A stretch of DNA of 64,000 nt from Microcoleus sp. FACHB-68 (GCF_014695715.1 NZ_JACJOT010000002.1:62001-126000); one strand, 5' to 3'; shown: positions 40,883 to 52,016, counted from the stretch's first letter. Program-made: numbers and translations. The notes: generated by a model from the letters alone, not told the origin.

Positions 40883-41284
40883 ATGGCGGTTAACGATACG
40901 ATTGCAGATATGCTAACGCGCATTCGCAACTCCAGCCTAGCGCGGCATCAAACAACTGAGGTGCCGGCCACTAAAATGACTCGCAATATAGCCAAAGTTT
41001 TAAAAGATGAAGGTTTTATTGCTGAGTATGAAGAAGCAGGCGAAGGAGTAACACGGCATCTGGTGATTTCCTTAAAGTACAAAGGAAAGAACCGGCAACC
41101 GATTATTACAGCACTAAAGCGAGTCAGTAAGCCTGGGTTGCGGGTTTACTCAAACCGACAAGAATTACCACGAGTTTTGGGGGGCATTGGTATTGCCATC
41201 ATTTCTACGTCGTCTGGCATTATGACCGATCGCGAAGCTCGGCGAACCGGCGTAGGTGGGGAAGTGCTTTGTTATGTCTGGTAA
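40883..41284 (+). CDS. rpsH: 30S ribosomal protein S8
   Basis: 133-residue S8 binding the central 16S domain. [14 protein letters not shown] start and [26 protein letters not shown] end are invariant. AAGGAGGGAACG precedes the ATG, the strongest ribosome-binding site of the spc section. Confidence 0.98.
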   Translation: MAVNDTIADMLTRIRNSSLARHQTTEVPATKMTRNIAKVLKDEGFIAEYEEAGEGVTRHLVISLKYKGKNRQPIITALKRVSKPGLRVYSNRQELPRVLGGIGIAIISTSSGIMTDREARRTGVGGEVLCYVW

Positions 41285-41380
41285 AACTCAGAAATCACAA
41301 CTGGGGCGTGAAAAAATCTTTTTCAATCCCCAGTGTGAATTCTGAATTCCCAACTCTGAATTCTTAAGGAGAAACCAGTT

Positions 41381-41929
41381 ATGTCTCGCATTGGCAAGCG
41401 CCCCATTCCTATCCCCAATAAAGTGACGGTCGCAATTGAGGGGCAGCAGGTAGCAGTTAAGGGGCCAAAAGGTGAACTTTCTAGAGTTTTGCCGGCAGAA
41501 GTCACCGTCGAAGAGGAAGATGGCACATTACACGTCAAGCGCAAGGATGAGTCCCGGCCAGCACGTCAGCGCCACGGATTATGCCGAACCTTAGTGTCTA
41601 ACATGGTTGATGGCGTCTCCCAAGGCTTTCAAAAACGCCTGGAAATCCAAGGCGTTGGTTATCGGGCGCAAACCCAAGGGCGAACGCTGATTCTCAACGT
41701 GGGCTACAGCAAACCCGTTGAAATTCAACCGCCTGACGGTATCCAAATCGCCGTGGAAAACAACACAAATGTGGTTGTCAGCGGCATTGATAAAGAAATC
41801 GTGGGAAACACTGCCGCCAGAATTCGCGCTGTCCGACCCCCGGAAGTCTATAAAGGCAAAGGCATTCGCTATGCCGGTGAAGTCGTCAGACGTAAGGTTG
41901 GTAAGGCAGGAGGTAAGGGTAAGAAATGA
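41381..41929 (+). CDS. rplF: 50S ribosomal protein L6
   Basis: 182-residue L6 with two similar beta domains: [14 protein letters not shown] at the start, and the ending [29 protein letters not shown] spread over the last ~30 residues. AAGGAG lies ahead of the ATG. Overlaps rplR by 4 bp. Confidence 0.98.
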   Translation: MSRIGKRPIPIPNKVTVAIEGQQVAVKGPKGELSRVLPAEVTVEEEDGTLHVKRKDESRPARQRHGLCRTLVSNMVDGVSQGFQKRLEIQGVGYRAQTQGRTLILNVGYSKPVEIQPPDGIQIAVENNTNVVVSGIDKEIVGNTAARIRAVRPPEVYKGKGIRYAGEVVRRKVGKAGGKGKK

Positions 41930-42288
41930 AGCTGACTCGTACAGAATCAATCAAGCGCCGGCACCGGCGCGTTCGACGCCAGGTGTTTGGCACCCCAGAT
42001 CGTCCCAGACTGGCAGTGTTTCGCTCTCACCAGCATATTTATGCACAGGTGATCGACGATACCCAGCACCAGACCTTAGTGGCGGCCTCGACGATAGACA
42101 CAGAGCTAAAATCAGAAGTGAACTCTGGCTCTAACTGTGAAGCGTCGGCTCAAGTTGGAAAGCTGATCGCACAGCGATTGCTGGCCAAAGGCATTGAGAA
42201 AGTCGTTTTTGATCGCGGTGGCAACCTGTACCACGGTCGCGTCAAAGCGCTAGCAGAAGCCGCTCGTGAAGCCGGCTTAGATTTTTAA
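41926..42288 (+). CDS. rplR: 50S ribosomal protein L18
   Basis: 120-residue 5S rRNA-binding protein: [24 protein letters not shown] and the end [29 protein letters not shown] overlap with rplF indicates coupled translation. Confidence 0.98.
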   Translation: MKLTRTESIKRRHRRVRRQVFGTPDRPRLAVFRSHQHIYAQVIDDTQHQTLVAASTIDTELKSEVNSGSNCEASAQVGKLIAQRLLAKGIEKVVFDRGGNLYHGRVKALAEAAREAGLDF

Positions 42289-42369
42289 GAGTTTTGAGTT
42301 TTGAGTTTTAAGTTTTGAATGAAATCACGACTCAAAACTCAAAAATCAAAATTCAAAACTAACTTAAAA
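42284..42369. repeat. GAGTTTT heptamer inverted repeat between rplR and rpsE
   Basis: GAGTTTTGAGTTTTGAGTTTTAAG units, then the complementary ACTCAAAACTCAAAAATCAAAATTC. Potential long hairpin in the operon mRNA. Confidence 0.8.
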
Positions 42370-42379
42370 GGACAAAACT

Positions 42380-42919
42380 ATGGCGGAACAACAACAGCAA
42401 CAGCGACGTAAAAAAAGCAGTCGCAATCGCGAAAAAGAAACCGAGTGGCAAGAGCGGGTTGTTCAGATCCGCCGCGTTACCAAAGTGGTGAAAGGCGGTA
42501 AAAAACTCAGCTTCCGCGCGATCGTCGTTGTTGGCAACGAACGGGGCCAAGTGGGTGTTGGCGTAGGCAAAGCAAGTGACGTAATCAGTGCTGTTAAAAA
42601 AGGCGTGGTTGATGGCAAAAAGCACTTGATTGAGGTTCCCCTCACCAAGTCCAATTCCATCCCTCATCCCGCAAATGGGGCGGCAACTGGAGCCAAAGTG
42701 ATGATGCGTCCTGCTTCACCTGGAACTGGGGTAATTGCCGGGGGAGCTGTGCGGACGGTACTGGAACTGGCCGGTGTCCGCAATATTTTAGCCAAGCAAC
42801 TTGGCTCGAACAATCCTCTAAATAATGCCCGCGCGGCAGTCAATGCCTTATCCGGTCTCCGCACCTTTTCTGATGTGGCCGAAGAGCGCGGAATTCCAAT
42901 TGAAAATCTCTACATTTAG
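42380..42919 (+). CDS. rpsE: 30S ribosomal protein S5
   Basis: 179-residue S5, important for decoding accuracy. [32 protein letters not shown] and the [18 protein letters not shown] block are present. The N-terminus is Gln/Arg rich and slightly longer than in E. coli. Confidence 0.98.
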   Translation: MAEQQQQQRRKKSSRNREKETEWQERVVQIRRVTKVVKGGKKLSFRAIVVVGNERGQVGVGVGKASDVISAVKKGVVDGKKHLIEVPLTKSNSIPHPANGAATGAKVMMRPASPGTGVIAGGAVRTVLELAGVRNILAKQLGSNNPLNNARAAVNALSGLRTFSDVAEERGIPIENLYI

Positions 42920-43009
42920 TCACTTGTCACTTGTCACCAGTCAAAGGTGTAAAAACCAGGGACGAAGGGCAAACGATGAAGGGCAAAAGACAAAAAACAA
43001 CTGAAGAGT

Positions 43010-43468
43010 ATGAGAATACAAGATGCGGTGCCCAAAAAGGGCTCTACAAAGCGCAAACGCCGCTTAGGTCGGGGTATTGCTGCCGGCCAAGGTGCTAGCG
43101 CCGGCAAAGGAATGCGCGGTCAAAAAGCCAGATCGGGTAGCAGTACCCGGCCCGGTTTTGAAGGTGGTCAAATGCCTCTTTACAGGCGCTTGCCCAAGCT
43201 TAAGCACTTTACCGTCATTAATCGTAAACATTACACTACGATTAATGTAAGATCGCTGGCCTCACTCCCCGCCAACACAGAAGTGACTTTAGCCTCACTC
43301 ATGGAGGCCGGTATTGTCACATCAAATGACGGCTCGCTGAAAATTTTAGGCGATGGGGATTTGAACGTCCCACTTAACGTAAAAGCCTCTGCCTTTACAG
43401 CTAGCGCCCGTTCCAAAATTGAAGCTGCGGGTGGCAGTTGTGAAGTTGTATCTGGAAGGGGAAGTTAG
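43010..43468 (+). CDS. rplO: 50S ribosomal protein L15
   Basis: 152-residue L15: [22 protein letters not shown] and [17 protein letters not shown] are the Gly/Arg-rich family start. The rpmD gene that sits between rpsE and rplO in many bacteria is absent, as normal in cyanobacteria. Confidence 0.97.
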   Translation: MRIQDAVPKKGSTKRKRRLGRGIAAGQGASAGKGMRGQKARSGSSTRPGFEGGQMPLYRRLPKLKHFTVINRKHYTTINVRSLASLPANTEVTLASLMEAGIVTSNDGSLKILGDGDLNVPLNVKASAFTASARSKIEAAGGSCEVVSGRGS

Positions 43469-43533
43469 CAGCCTTGGCGATTGCTAGGAGTGCCCAGCGT
43501 CCTTGCCAATCTATGTAGGAGAGGGATGCCTGA

Positions 43534-44847
43534 ATGGTCGTTAGTCGAGACAAAGCTCCAACTGCTCAAGAAACCTTTATGCAGATGGCTCAAGCTGCCG
43601 GCCTCCGAGGTCGGCTGCTTGTCACTGTCGGTCTGCTGATATTGGTACGATTGGGCGTATTCTTACCCGTACCGGGCGTTGATCGAAATGCGTTTGAAGC
43701 CAACATTAGCAACAGTCCATTAATTGGTTTTTTGGACTTTTTCTCTGGAGGCGGCATTCGCACTTTGGGAATTTTCGCCCTAGGAATTTTGCCCTACATT
43801 AACGCTTCTATCATTTTGCAGCTGATGACAGCAGCAATTCCGGCTTTAGAGGAGTTGCAGAAAAATGAAGGGGAAGCGGGCCGGCGGAAAATTTCCCAGA
43901 TTACTCGTTATGTGGCCTTGGGATGGGCGATTATTCAAAGTATTGGTATTGCCCTGTGGATTTCTAATTCCCAAGCTGCGATCAATCCTGGCCCTTTATT
44001 TATCGCCTTCACGGCGCTGGCTCTCACTGCCGGTTCTATGTTTGTCATGTGGGTGTCAGAACTGATTACAGAACGGGGGATTGGCAATGGGGCTTCCCTG
44101 TTAATTTTCCTCAACATTGTGGCGGTACTACCCCGCTCCTTAGGGCAAACAATTGAATACGCCCAAACAGGAGGCCGGGAAAACGTTGGTCGCGTCATCA
44201 TGCTACTGATCGTTTTCTTGATCATGATTGTGGGGATTGTATTTGTTCAAGAAGGAACTCGGCGAATTCCCATCATCTCAGCACGCCGGCAAGTCGGTAA
44301 ACGCCTTTATAAAGAGCAAAAAAGCTATTTGCCGCTGCGTTTGAATCAAGGGGGCGTCATGCCCATCATCTTTGCGTCAGCTGTCTTGATTTTGCCTTAT
44401 TCCTTAGCTCAATTCACTCGCAACGATCTGTTAATCAAAATCGCTCAATATCTGAGTCCTGGGGGTCCTATCCCATTTCTCTATGAAGCGTTCTACCTGA
44501 GTTTGATTTTGTTCTTTAGCTATTTCTATGCTTCCTTAATCGTTAACCCAGTGGATATGGCTCAAAACTTGAAAAAGATGGGAGCTAGTATTCCGGGTAT
44601 TCGTCCAGGTCGGACCACGAGTGAGTATGTCGAGCGCGTTTTAAACCGGCTAACCTTCTTAGGTGCTATTTTCCTCGGTTTGGTGGCCATCGTGCCAACA
44701 GTTGTGGAAACGGCGACTCGTGTTAAGACGTTTCAGGGGCTTGGCGCAACCTCACTGCTAATTTTAGTGGGGGTTGCCATTGATACGGCGAAACAAATTC
44801 AAACTTACGTGATTTCCCAGCGATACGAAGGAATGGTGAAGCAGTAG
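43534..44847 (+). CDS. secY: Sec translocase channel subunit SecY
   Basis: 437-residue channel protein of the Sec translocon in the plasma and thylakoid membranes, with about ten hydrophobic helices. Diagnostic parts are the helix-2 region [20 protein letters not shown], the GNGASLLIF helix, and the cytosolic loops [15 protein letters not shown] and [13 protein letters not shown] that contact the ribosome and SecA. The stop TAG overlaps the GTG of adk. Confidence 0.98.
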   Translation: MVVSRDKAPTAQETFMQMAQAAGLRGRLLVTVGLLILVRLGVFLPVPGVDRNAFEANISNSPLIGFLDFFSGGGIRTLGIFALGILPYINASIILQLMTAAIPALEELQKNEGEAGRRKISQITRYVALGWAIIQSIGIALWISNSQAAINPGPLFIAFTALALTAGSMFVMWVSELITERGIGNGASLLIFLNIVAVLPRSLGQTIEYAQTGGRENVGRVIMLLIVFLIMIVGIVFVQEGTRRIPIISARRQVGKRLYKEQKSYLPLRLNQGGVMPIIFASAVLILPYSLAQFTRNDLLIKIAQYLSPGGPIPFLYEAFYLSLILFFSYFYASLIVNPVDMAQNLKKMGASIPGIRPGRTTSEYVERVLNRLTFLGAIFLGLVAIVPTVVETATRVKTFQGLGATSLLILVGVAIDTAKQIQTYVISQRYEGMVKQ

Positions 44848-45401
44848 TGACGCGATTGATTTTTTTAGGGCCTCCAGGAGCCGGTAAAGGCACACAAGCT
44901 CATCTACTCGCTGAGCTTTGCCACATTCCCCATATTTCAACCGGCGATATTTTGCGAGCCTGCGTCGCAGAAAAAACTCCTTTGGGTGAAAAAGCCCAAG
45001 GATACATGGATCGCGGCGAGTTAGTGCCTGATGAGCTGATCCTGGAGATGGTGCGGGAACGTCTGGGCCAACCGGATGCTAAAGCCGGCTGGATTTTAGA
45101 TGGCTTCCCGCGTAACGTCACTCAGGCTACCTTTTTGGATAAGCTGCTCCAAGAATTAGAACAGCACTCGGATCGTGTTGTCAACTTAGACGTGCCTGAT
45201 GCCGTCTTGGTGGAACGAATGCTAAGCCGAGGGCGCAAAGATGATAACGAAGAGACCATTCGCCGGCGTCTGGAAGTTTATAGGGAACAAACAGCACCGC
45301 TGATTGACTATTACAGCGGACAGCAGCAGCTCGTTTCTGTTAATGGCAATCAATCGATGCAGGAGGTCACGACCGCACTCAAACAACTCATTGAGTCCTG
45401 A
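44847..45401 (+). CDS. adk: Adenylate kinase
   Basis: 184-residue short-type enzyme that interconverts ATP + AMP and 2 ADP. P-loop GPPGAGKGT (8-16), AMP-binding STGD and DGFPRN, and the short lid [15 protein letters not shown] without the zinc-bearing LID insert. The GTG overlaps the secY stop. Usual position after secY. Confidence 0.97.
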   Translation: MTRLIFLGPPGAGKGTQAHLLAELCHIPHISTGDILRACVAEKTPLGEKAQGYMDRGELVPDELILEMVRERLGQPDAKAGWILDGFPRNVTQATFLDKLLQELEQHSDRVVNLDVPDAVLVERMLSRGRKDDNEETIRRRLEVYREQTAPLIDYYSGQQQLVSVNGNQSMQEVTTALKQLIES

Positions 45402-45620
45402 TCGGCACGCCAGTGCGCGGGACTGAGGGCGTTGCCTGACCGTTCACTCAAATTCTTCATCTGAGTCAAGACTGCTTGCCTGATAAGTGTCAGACTGCTT
45501 TGGGTGAAAGCTTTGCTAAGATATGTAAAGCTAGAGTGCCCTGAGCAGTTCCAGACTCAGTGGAAAGAAAAAAACTGTTGGGTTGAGTTCTAGATACAGT
45601 CGCGTCAAGGAAAAAACACA

Positions 45621-45845
45621 TTGGCTAAGCAAGATTTAATTGAGATGGAAGGCACGGTGACTGAATCCCTGCCCAATGCGATGTTTCGCGTTGACCTAGA
45701 TAATGGGTTTAATGTTCTCGCTCATATCTCCGGCAAAATCCGGCGCAATTACATCAAAATTTTGCCAGGAGATCGCGTCAAAGTCGAGCTAACGCCCTAT
45801 GACTTGACGAAAGGGAGAATTACTTACCGGCTTCGCAAGAAGTAG
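45621..45845 (+). CDS. infA: Translation initiation factor IF-1
   Basis: 74-residue OB-fold protein binding the 30S A-site. [23 protein letters not shown] and [21 protein letters not shown] are the complete family sequence. The start is TTG at 45621; no ATG or GTG fits. The gap of 219 bp behind adk could carry its own promoter. Confidence 0.96.
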   Translation: MAKQDLIEMEGTVTESLPNAMFRVDLDNGFNVLAHISGKIRRNYIKILPGDRVKVELTPYDLTKGRITYRLRKK

Positions 45846-45863
45846 CTTTAGATAAAACGGTTT

Positions 45864-45900
45864 AAAAAACTCAGACAAGGAAAAATTTGCTGAGTTTTTT
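45864..45900 (+). terminator. Terminator between infA and rpmJ
   Basis: AACTCAG and CTGAGTT arms with a 15-base loop, flanked by A-run upstream and a run of T downstream, just 20 bp after the infA stop. It would end or attenuate the upstream transcript. Confidence 0.8.
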
Positions 45901-45926
45901 GCAATCCCAACAGAAATTGATATAAT
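45899..45926 (+). promoter_or_regulatory. Promoter for rpmJ and the alpha section
   Basis: TATAAT at 45921-45926, with TTGCAA at 45899-45904, 16 bases apart. It lies directly behind the terminator and 30 bp before the rpmJ ATG, so rpmJ-rpsM-rpsK-rpoA-rplQ may have its own promoter. Confidence 0.6.
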
Positions 45927-45955
45927 ATTACGTTTGTAGTGCTGCCAAAAAAGGC

Positions 45956-46069
45956 ATGAAAGTTAGAGCATCAGTCAAAAAGATTTGCGAGAAATGCCGC
46001 GTCATTCGTCGTCGCGGTCGGGTCATGGTAATTTGTTCTAACCCGAAACACAAGCAACGTCAAGGTTAG
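45956..46069 (+). CDS. rpmJ: 50S ribosomal protein L36
   Basis: 37-residue zinc-ribbon protein at the 50S, read directly from the sequence: starts [14 protein letters not shown] and has Cys11, Cys14, Cys27 and His32, the zinc-binding (C+) form. AAAAAAGGC precedes the ATG. It was found because the infA-rpsM gap looked too long. Confidence 0.96.
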   Translation: MKVRASVKKICEKCRVIRRRGRVMVICSNPKHKQRQG

Positions 46070-46155
46070 CTTACCCAAATCTCACAGAGATGTCCATCTG
46101 GCATCTGCCCATTTGAGATTTTTAGCAACAAAGTAAAGAATAGGGAGAAAAAAAC

Positions 46156-46539
46156 GTGGCACGGATTGCCGGGGTAGACCTTCCTCGCGATAAGCGCGTC
46201 GAAATCGGTCTGACCTACATTTATGGGATTGGGCTATCTAGGTCCAAAGATATTCTAGCCGCCACGGGTGTCAATCCTGACACCCGCATCAAAGATTTAA
46301 GTGACGCGGATGTAGCGGCCTTAAGAGAAGCGGTAGAAAGCGACTATCAAGTTGAAGGGGATCTCAGGCGCTTAGAGGGGATGAACATCAAGCGCCTCAT
46401 GGATATCGGCACCTACCGGGGTCGCCGCCATCGCTTGGGACTGCCAGTTCGGGGACAGAGAACCCGCACAAATGCTCGAACCCGTCGCGGTGCCCGTCGG
46501 ACCGTTGCCGGTAAGAAGAAGGCAGCGGCTAAGAAGTAA
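46156..46539 (+). CDS. rpsM: 30S ribosomal protein S13
   Basis: 127-residue S13 of the 30S head, touching the P-site t[28 protein letters not shown] and [22 protein letters not shown] are complete. GTG start with GGGAG upstream; the tail is Lys/Arg rich. Confidence 0.98.
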   Translation: MARIAGVDLPRDKRVEIGLTYIYGIGLSRSKDILAATGVNPDTRIKDLSDADVAALREAVESDYQVEGDLRRLEGMNIKRLMDIGTYRGRRHRLGLPVRGQRTRTNARTRRGARRTVAGKKKAAAKK

Positions 46540-46592
46540 GCGCCTTCTAGAACTAACAACAATCAACTTAAAACCCTCTCAAACAGACCGAT

Positions 46593-46988
46593 ATGGCGCG
46601 ACAAACACCAAAAAAAACAGGGGCGCGGAAGCAAAAACGGAACGTCCCCAATGGGGTAGCCTACATTCAGTCTACCTTTAATAACACCATTGTCACGATC
46701 ACCGATCAAAACGGTGAGGTGATTTCCTGGGCCTCAGCCGGCTCTAGCGGCTTCAAGGGAGCCAAAAAAGGCACCCCCTTTGCCGCTCAAACAGCAGCTG
46801 AGAGCGCGGCTAGACGAGCCGGCGACCAGGGTATGCGCCAAATAGAAGTGATGGTGAGTGGGCCAGGATCGGGTCGAGAAACTGCGATACGTGCCTTACA
46901 AGGTGCTGGGCTAGAAATCACACTGATTCGGGACATTACCCCAATTCCCCACAATGGCTGCCGCCCACCAAAACGGCGGCGAGTTTAG
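46593..46988 (+). CDS. rpsK: 30S ribosomal protein S11
   Basis: 131-residue S11 at the platform: [37 protein letters not shown], and [16 protein letters not shown] at the end. Directly upstream of rpoA. Confidence 0.98.
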   Translation: MARQTPKKTGARKQKRNVPNGVAYIQSTFNNTIVTITDQNGEVISWASAGSSGFKGAKKGTPFAAQTAAESAARRAGDQGMRQIEVMVSGPGSGRETAIRALQGAGLEITLIRDITPIPHNGCRPPKRRRV

Positions 46989-47116
46989 GCACTCGACAGC
47001 CAACAGGCAAAACACAACAAAGAATTTCTTTGACTTTTGCCTGAGGAAACACAGCTGGGTATCAAGCCAGCATTCATAGAGGGAGGCTATGTGAGCCTTC
47101 CAGGGATCAAGGAGAA

Positions 47117-47122
47117 GGGAGG
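47117..47122 (+). promoter_or_regulatory. Ribosome-binding site that sets the GTG start of rpoA
   Basis: GGGAGG seven bases before the GTG at 47130; it favours this start over the TTG 93 bases upstream in frame. Confidence 0.7.
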
Positions 47123-47129
47123 TCACTCC

Positions 47130-48077
47130 GTGGCGCAGTTTCAGATTGAATGTGTAGAGTCCAACACTGAGAAAGACCAGGGCCAGTACGGCAAATTTGT
47201 TTTGGAGCCGCTGGAGAGGGGGCAAGGAACCACGGTCGGCAATGCGCTGAGGCGGGTGCTACTGTCTAACCTGGAAGGTGCGGCAGTGACGGCTGTCCGC
47301 ATTGCGGGGGTTAATCACGAGTTTGCCACTATTCCGGGGGTGCGGGAGGATGTGCTGGAAATCCTCCTCAACATGAAGGAAGTTGTCCTCAAAACCTATT
47401 CCTCTCAACCCCAGATTGGTCGATTGCTCGTAAATGGGCCAGCTACCGTTACAGCATCACAGTTCGATCTGCCATCTGAGGTCGAAGTGGTCGATCAGAT
47501 CCAATATGTGGCCACCCTCTCAGAGGGAGCCACTTTGGAAATGGAATTTCGGATTGAAAAAGGCAGAGGCTATCGAGCGGTTGACCGCAGTCGCGACGAA
47601 GCTCCTGCGTTAGACTTTCTCCAGATTGACGCGATCTTTATGCCGGTTCGTAAAGTCAACTACAGCGTTGAGGATGCCCGCGTTGGGGGTTCTCTGGAGA
47701 AAGATCGGCTAATTATGGAAATCTGGACGAATGGCAGCCTCACCCCCCAAGAGGCTCTCAGCCAAGCTGCAAATATTCTGGTTGATCTGTTCAATCCGCT
47801 CAAGGATATCAACCTTGAGACACTGGATAAAGCCGATGAATTCCCAGAAGATCCAACCAGCCAGATTCCAATTGAAGAGTTGCAGCTCTCAGTGCGAGCC
47901 TATAACTGTCTCAAGCGGGCGCAAATTAACTCAGTAGCCGACTTACTGGATTACAGCCAAGAAGATCTTTTAGAGATCAAAAACTTCGGTCAAAAGTCCG
48001 CTGAAGAAGTGATTGAAGCTTTGCAGAAGCGTTTAGGCATTACGCTGCCGCAAGAAAAATCGGCGAAAACCACCTAA
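47130..48077 (+). CDS. rpoA: RNA polymerase alpha subunit
   Basis: 315-residue alpha subunit. The N-terminal domain (dimerisation and assembly) starts at AQFQIECVES and has YGKFVLEPLERGQGTTVGNALRR; the C-terminal domain (~245-310), with LQLSVRAYNCLKRAQINSV and GQKSAEEV, binds UP elements and activators. The GTG at 47130 gives the standard N-terminus; a longer frame from 47037 has no family match in its first 31 residues. Confidence 0.97.
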   Translation: MAQFQIECVESNTEKDQGQYGKFVLEPLERGQGTTVGNALRRVLLSNLEGAAVTAVRIAGVNHEFATIPGVREDVLEILLNMKEVVLKTYSSQPQIGRLLVNGPATVTASQFDLPSEVEVVDQIQYVATLSEGATLEMEFRIEKGRGYRAVDRSRDEAPALDFLQIDAIFMPVRKVNYSVEDARVGGSLEKDRLIMEIWTNGSLTPQEALSQAANILVDLFNPLKDINLETLDKADEFPEDPTSQIPIEELQLSVRAYNCLKRAQINSVADLLDYSQEDLLEIKNFGQKSAEEVIEALQKRLGITLPQEKSAKTT

Positions 48078-48182
48078 AAAAGGGACAAGGGACAAGCACG
48101 CGGGAAAAACTAATTTTCCACTTTTCCCTTCTCCCTTTTTCATTCTGATTTCTCACTTTGTAATTATACTTTAGAATTCCCT

Positions 48183-48533
48183 ATGCGTCACGGTTGTCGT
48201 GTTCCTCAACTCGGTAAGCCGGCAGATCAGCGTCGGGCTTTGCTCAGAGCGCTGACCACCGAGCTGCTCCGCCACGGTCGGATTACTACCACAAAAACGC
48301 GGGCCAAAGCGGTTCGCTCGGAAGCTGACCGGATCATTACCTTGGCCAAAGATGGCTCTCTATCTGCCCGCCGCCAAGCCCTCGGCTATATCTACGACAA
48401 ACAGCTCGTCCATGCGCTGTTTGAACAAGTGGCTACTCGCTATGGCAATCGAAACGGCGGGTATACCCGGGTTCTGCGAACCATGCCCAGACGAGGTGAC
48501 AATGCTGAAATGGCGATTATCGAACTCGTTTGA
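48183..48533 (+). CDS. rplQ: 50S ribosomal protein L17
   Basis: 116-residue L17 with the conserved [22 protein letters not shown] start (Cys in place of the more usual Arg/Lys) and [15 protein letters not shown]. Normal place after rpoA. Confidence 0.97.
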   Translation: MRHGCRVPQLGKPADQRRALLRALTTELLRHGRITTTKTRAKAVRSEADRIITLAKDGSLSARRQALGYIYDKQLVHALFEQVATRYGNRNGGYTRVLRTMPRRGDNAEMAIIELV

Positions 48534-48617
48534 TGTCATGGGTCATTGGTCATTGGCGAATGCTAATGGTTGATGGCTAATGGGAATTAGCAATTAGCTG
48601 TTAGTAATTTGCAAAAG

Positions 48618-49496
48618 ATGGATAGCGCACATTGCCCAACCAACACACAGCGAATTGCCCTGGTGATTCAATACCTGGGCACTCATTTTCATGGTTGGCA
48701 ACGGCAACCCCATCATCGAAGTGTGCAGGAAGACATTGAAAAAGTCTTGCAATCTGTACTCAATCGGCCAGTGACTCTTTATGGAGCCGGTCGCACCGAT
48801 GCCGGCGTCCACGCAGCAGCTCAGGTCGCTCACTTTGATGCCACCGGCACCATTCCGGGCCATCGGTGGGCAGCAGTTCTCAATACCAGGTTGCCCAAAG
48901 ATGTTCTGGTTCGGGCCTCGGCCTCAGTGCCTTCAGACTGGCACGCTCGCTTCTGTGCCGAGTGGCGTCGTTATCGCTACAGCCTCTATACAGAAGCGCA
49001 ACCCAACTTGTTTGTGCAACCCTTTGCTTGGCATTATTATCATGCTCCCTTAGATGAATCATTAATCCAAGCAGCCTTAAAACCGCTGGTTGGTTACCAT
49101 CATCTGGCTGCTTTTCACCGAGCTGGATCGCAGCGCAAGCATTCTTGGGTGGAAGTACACGTCGCTGAGTGCTACCGGCAAGGGCCATTCCTTCATATCG
49201 AAGTGCAAGCCAATGGCTTCCTCTATGGCATGATGCGCCTGCTCGTCGGGCTGCTGGTTCAAGTGGGCAGGGGACAGCGGTCGCTGGCCAATTTCCAAGA
49301 ACTGTGGACAAACGAGCGCCGTGAAGAAGTCAAGTATGCAGCACCGGCTCACGGACTCTGCTTGCTAAGAGTTGGCTATCCCGACTCCCCGTTTCCCCCA
49401 GATATCTGGTTTGACACCATGCCCAAATTCGTCTTTGGTTCTTCGTCCCTTGTCCCAGCGCAAATGACAAAAGACGAAAAACAAAAGATTTTTTAA
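48618..49496 (+). CDS. truA: tRNA pseudouridine synthase A
   Basis: 292-residue enzyme forming pseudouridine at positions 38-40 of tRNA anticodon arms. Catalytic Asp61 lies in GAGRTDAGVHA; the C-terminal FLYGMMRLLVGLLVQVG is also conserved. ATG at 48618 preferred over the TTG three codons earlier. The last ~35 residues (after WFDTMPK) are unusual, and their DNA resembles AAAGACGAAAAAC-type repeats, perhaps a repeat-derived tail. Confidence 0.95.
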   Translation: MDSAHCPTNTQRIALVIQYLGTHFHGWQRQPHHRSVQEDIEKVLQSVLNRPVTLYGAGRTDAGVHAAAQVAHFDATGTIPGHRWAAVLNTRLPKDVLVRASASVPSDWHARFCAEWRRYRYSLYTEAQPNLFVQPFAWHYYHAPLDESLIQAALKPLVGYHHLAAFHRAGSQRKHSWVEVHVAECYRQGPFLHIEVQANGFLYGMMRLLVGLLVQVGRGQRSLANFQELWTNERREEVKYAAPAHGLCLLRVGYPDSPFPPDIWFDTMPKFVFGSSSLVPAQMTKDEKQKIF

Positions 49497-49520
49497 AGAT
49501 GACAAAGGACATAATGACAA

Positions 49521-49982
49521 ATGAGCGAAAACAAAACTTTCCTACCCAATCCAACTTCTATCGAGAAAAACTGGTACGTTGTGGATGCCGCTGACCAGCG
49601 CTTAGGCCGGCTGGCTACTGCAGTCGCCATGATTTTACGGGGTAAAAACAAACCCATCTACACCCCTCACATCGATACCGGGGACTTTGTGATCGTGGTA
49701 AATGCCGAAAAAATCAACGTCACCGGCAAAAAACGCACCCAGAAACTCTACCGGCGCACTTCCGGCAGACCGGGCGGCATGAAAACAGAAACCTTCGCCA
49801 AATTGCAAGCTCGCATCCCCGAAAGGATCGTTGAGCAAGCCGTGAAGGGGATGCTGCCCAAAAACAGCCTCGGCAGACAACTGTTTACCAATCTCAAAGT
49901 CTACGCCGGACCCGACCATCCCCACGAAGCTCAAAAACCCCAAACCCTGAATATTCAAACGATTCCCGGAGGACAAGACTAA
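49521..49982 (+). CDS. rplM: 50S ribosomal protein L13
   Basis: 153-residue L13, an early 23S assembly protein. [31 protein letters not shown] and [19 protein letters not shown] are diagnostic. Overlaps rpsI by one base (TAATG). Confidence 0.98.
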   Translation: MSENKTFLPNPTSIEKNWYVVDAADQRLGRLATAVAMILRGKNKPIYTPHIDTGDFVIVVNAEKINVTGKKRTQKLYRRTSGRPGGMKTETFAKLQARIPERIVEQAVKGMLPKNSLGRQLFTNLKVYAGPDHPHEAQKPQTLNIQTIPGGQD

Positions 49983-50395
49983 TGCAAGCAACCGAACAAA
50001 GCGGTCGCGCCATGTACTGGGGCACCGGACGCCGTAAATCATCCGTCGCACGAGTGCGCCTGGTTCCCGGTACCGGCCAGCTGCTCATCAACGGTCGAAC
50101 TGGAGAAGATTACCTGCAATTTAATGCCGGTTATCAAGCTGCCGCCAAGGCTCCCTTAGAAACCTTGGGCCTGGAAAATGAATATGACATCCTGGTTAAA
50201 GTTCAAGGCGGCGGATTGACCGGCCAAGCAGAATCCATTCGTCTAGGCGTCGCCCGTGCCCTTTGCCAGCTAGACCCAGACAACCGCCAACCGTTGAAAA
50301 TCGAAGGGTATTTAACCCGCGATCCCCGCGCCAAAGAACGGAAGAAATACGGTCTGCGTAAAGCCCGTAAGGCACCTCAATACTCTAAGCGCTAA
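49982..50395 (+). CDS. rpsI: 30S ribosomal protein S9
   Basis: 137-residue S9; starts after a short polar leader with [16 protein letters not shown] and ends [18 protein letters not shown], the tail that reaches the P-site tRNA. GGAGGACAAGACTA precedes the ATG. Confidence 0.98.
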   Translation: MQATEQSGRAMYWGTGRRKSSVARVRLVPGTGQLLINGRTGEDYLQFNAGYQAAAKAPLETLGLENEYDILVKVQGGGLTGQAESIRLGVARALCQLDPDNRQPLKIEGYLTRDPRAKERKKYGLRKARKAPQYSKR

Positions 50396-50517
50396 GTCAA
50401 ACGTCCTTTGTCTTCTGTCCTTTGCCCCTTATTTAAACGCAAAGGACTCAGGGCAAACGATACAGGCCAATGAGCGTTAAAATGATTTCAGAGTCAACCG
50501 ATTAAGAGTCGAAAACG

Positions 50518-50763
50518 ATGGCAAAACCTGATATTCATCCCCAGTGGTATCCCGACGCCAAGGTTTACTGCAACGGGGAATTAGTCATGACGATTGGTTC
50601 CACAAAGCCCGAACTGCACGTTGATGTTTGGTCTGGCAACCACCCCTACTACACCGGCACCCAGAAAATTATTGACACAGAAGGCCGCGTTGAGCGCTTC
50701 TTGCGTAAGTACGGCATGGGAAGCGAAGCTCCTGCAGGCGAGCAAGGCAAAAAGAAAAGGTAG
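50518..50763 (+). CDS. rpmE: 50S ribosomal protein L31 (Cys-poor type)
   Basis: 81-residue L31: MAKPDIHPQWYPDAKVYCNGE and VDVWSGNHPYYTGTQK. Only one Cys (Cys18) is left, so the zinc site of the C+ form is lost, which is common in cyanobacteria. Basic tail. Confidence 0.96.
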   Translation: MAKPDIHPQWYPDAKVYCNGELVMTIGSTKPELHVDVWSGNHPYYTGTQKIIDTEGRVERFLRKYGMGSEAPAGEQGKKKR

Positions 50764-50906
50764 CAGGGCTGTCAGCAAGAAGTTTTGAGGAATTGAGTTT
50801 TGAATTAACTCAAAACTCAGCACTCAGCCCTAGGCCACTAAACACAGTAGCCGCTGAGCGCTAAAAAACGCTGATAAACCCTCCTATTTTGACTGGTGAT
50901 CGCGAC

Positions 50907-52016
50907 ATGGCTGAGACTTATCTGCTCGACAAGCTAAAATCCGTTGAGCAAACCTTCAACGAGTTAACCCGCCGTCTGGCTGACCCAGATGTGGCCAGAG
51001 AGCCGAATGAATACCAGCGGGTGGCTAAGGCTCGTTCTTCTCTAGAAGAAGTGGTCGATACCTATGAGATTTGGAAAACAACTCAGCAGGAATTGATCGG
51101 CACTCGGCAAGTGCTTAAGGAATCAAACAGCGATCCTGATCTGCAAGAGATGGCAGCGCTGGAAGTTGAAGAACTGGAAGCCAAGCTGGAAAGCTTAGAG
51201 ACACGCCTGAAAATATTGTTGCTGCCCCGCGACCCGAATGATGATAAAAACATCATGCTGGAAATCCGCGCCGGCACCGGCGGAGATGAAGCCAGTATTT
51301 GGGCCGGCGATTTACTGCGGATGTATTCTCGCTATGCTGAAAACCAAAATTGGCGAGTCAAGCTGGTGAGCGAATCTTTAGCAGAAATGGGCGGATTTAA
51401 GGAGGCTGTTCTAGAAATTCAAGGCGATCAAGTTTACAGCAAGCTCAAATTTGAAGCCGGCGTCCATCGGGTACAGCGGGTGCCGGTAACAGAAGCCGGT
51501 GGACGTGTCCACACTTCAACGGCAACCGTGGCCGTCATGCCAGAAGTGGATGATGTAGAAGTCCACATTGATCCGAAGGAAATAGAACTGACAACTGCTC
51601 GTTCTGGGGGTGCCGGCGGCCAAAACGTCAACAAAGTGGAAACAGCGGTTGACTTGTTCCACAAACCAACTGGCATCCGCATCTTCTGCACCGAAGAACG
51701 TTCCCAGCTACAAAACAGAGAGCGGGCTATGCAAATTTTGCGGGCCAAGCTTTATGAGCTGAAGCTGCGGGAGCAACAAGAAGCCGTCACATCCATGCGG
51801 CGTTCCCAAGTTGGCACCGGCGCACGTTCGGAAAAGATCCGCACTTACAATTACAAAGATAATCGCGTCACGGATCACCGGCTTGGACAAAATTTCACCC
51901 TTACCCCTGTCTTGGAAGGTGAAATCGAACAGCTTATTCAATCCTGTATAGGCCAAGATCAGCAGGAACGCTTGGAAGAACTCGCCGCTTCCACTTCCGC
52001 GCCGAGTTCAGTTTAA
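50907..52016 (+). CDS. prfA: Peptide chain release factor 1
   Basis: 369-residue RF1 that reads UAA and UAG. The PxT anticodon-like tripeptide is PVT (in [10 protein letters not shown]), and the catalytic GGQ is at 237-239 in [12 protein letters not shown]. The ATG at 50907 gives [17 protein letters not shown], the family N-terminus; the TTG at 50889 would add 6 residues. Last gene of the ribosomal supercluster; a terminator follows. Confidence 0.97.
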   Translation: MAETYLLDKLKSVEQTFNELTRRLADPDVAREPNEYQRVAKARSSLEEVVDTYEIWKTTQQELIGTRQVLKESNSDPDLQEMAALEVEELEAKLESLETRLKILLLPRDPNDDKNIMLEIRAGTGGDEASIWAGDLLRMYSRYAENQNWRVKLVSESLAEMGGFKEAVLEIQGDQVYSKLKFEAGVHRVQRVPVTEAGGRVHTSTATVAVMPEVDDVEVHIDPKEIELTTARSGGAGGQNVNKVETAVDLFHKPTGIRIFCTEERSQLQNRERAMQILRAKLYELKLREQQEAVTSMRRSQVGTGARSEKIRTYNYKDNRVTDHRLGQNFTLTPVLEGEIEQLIQSCIGQDQQERLEELAASTSAPSSV

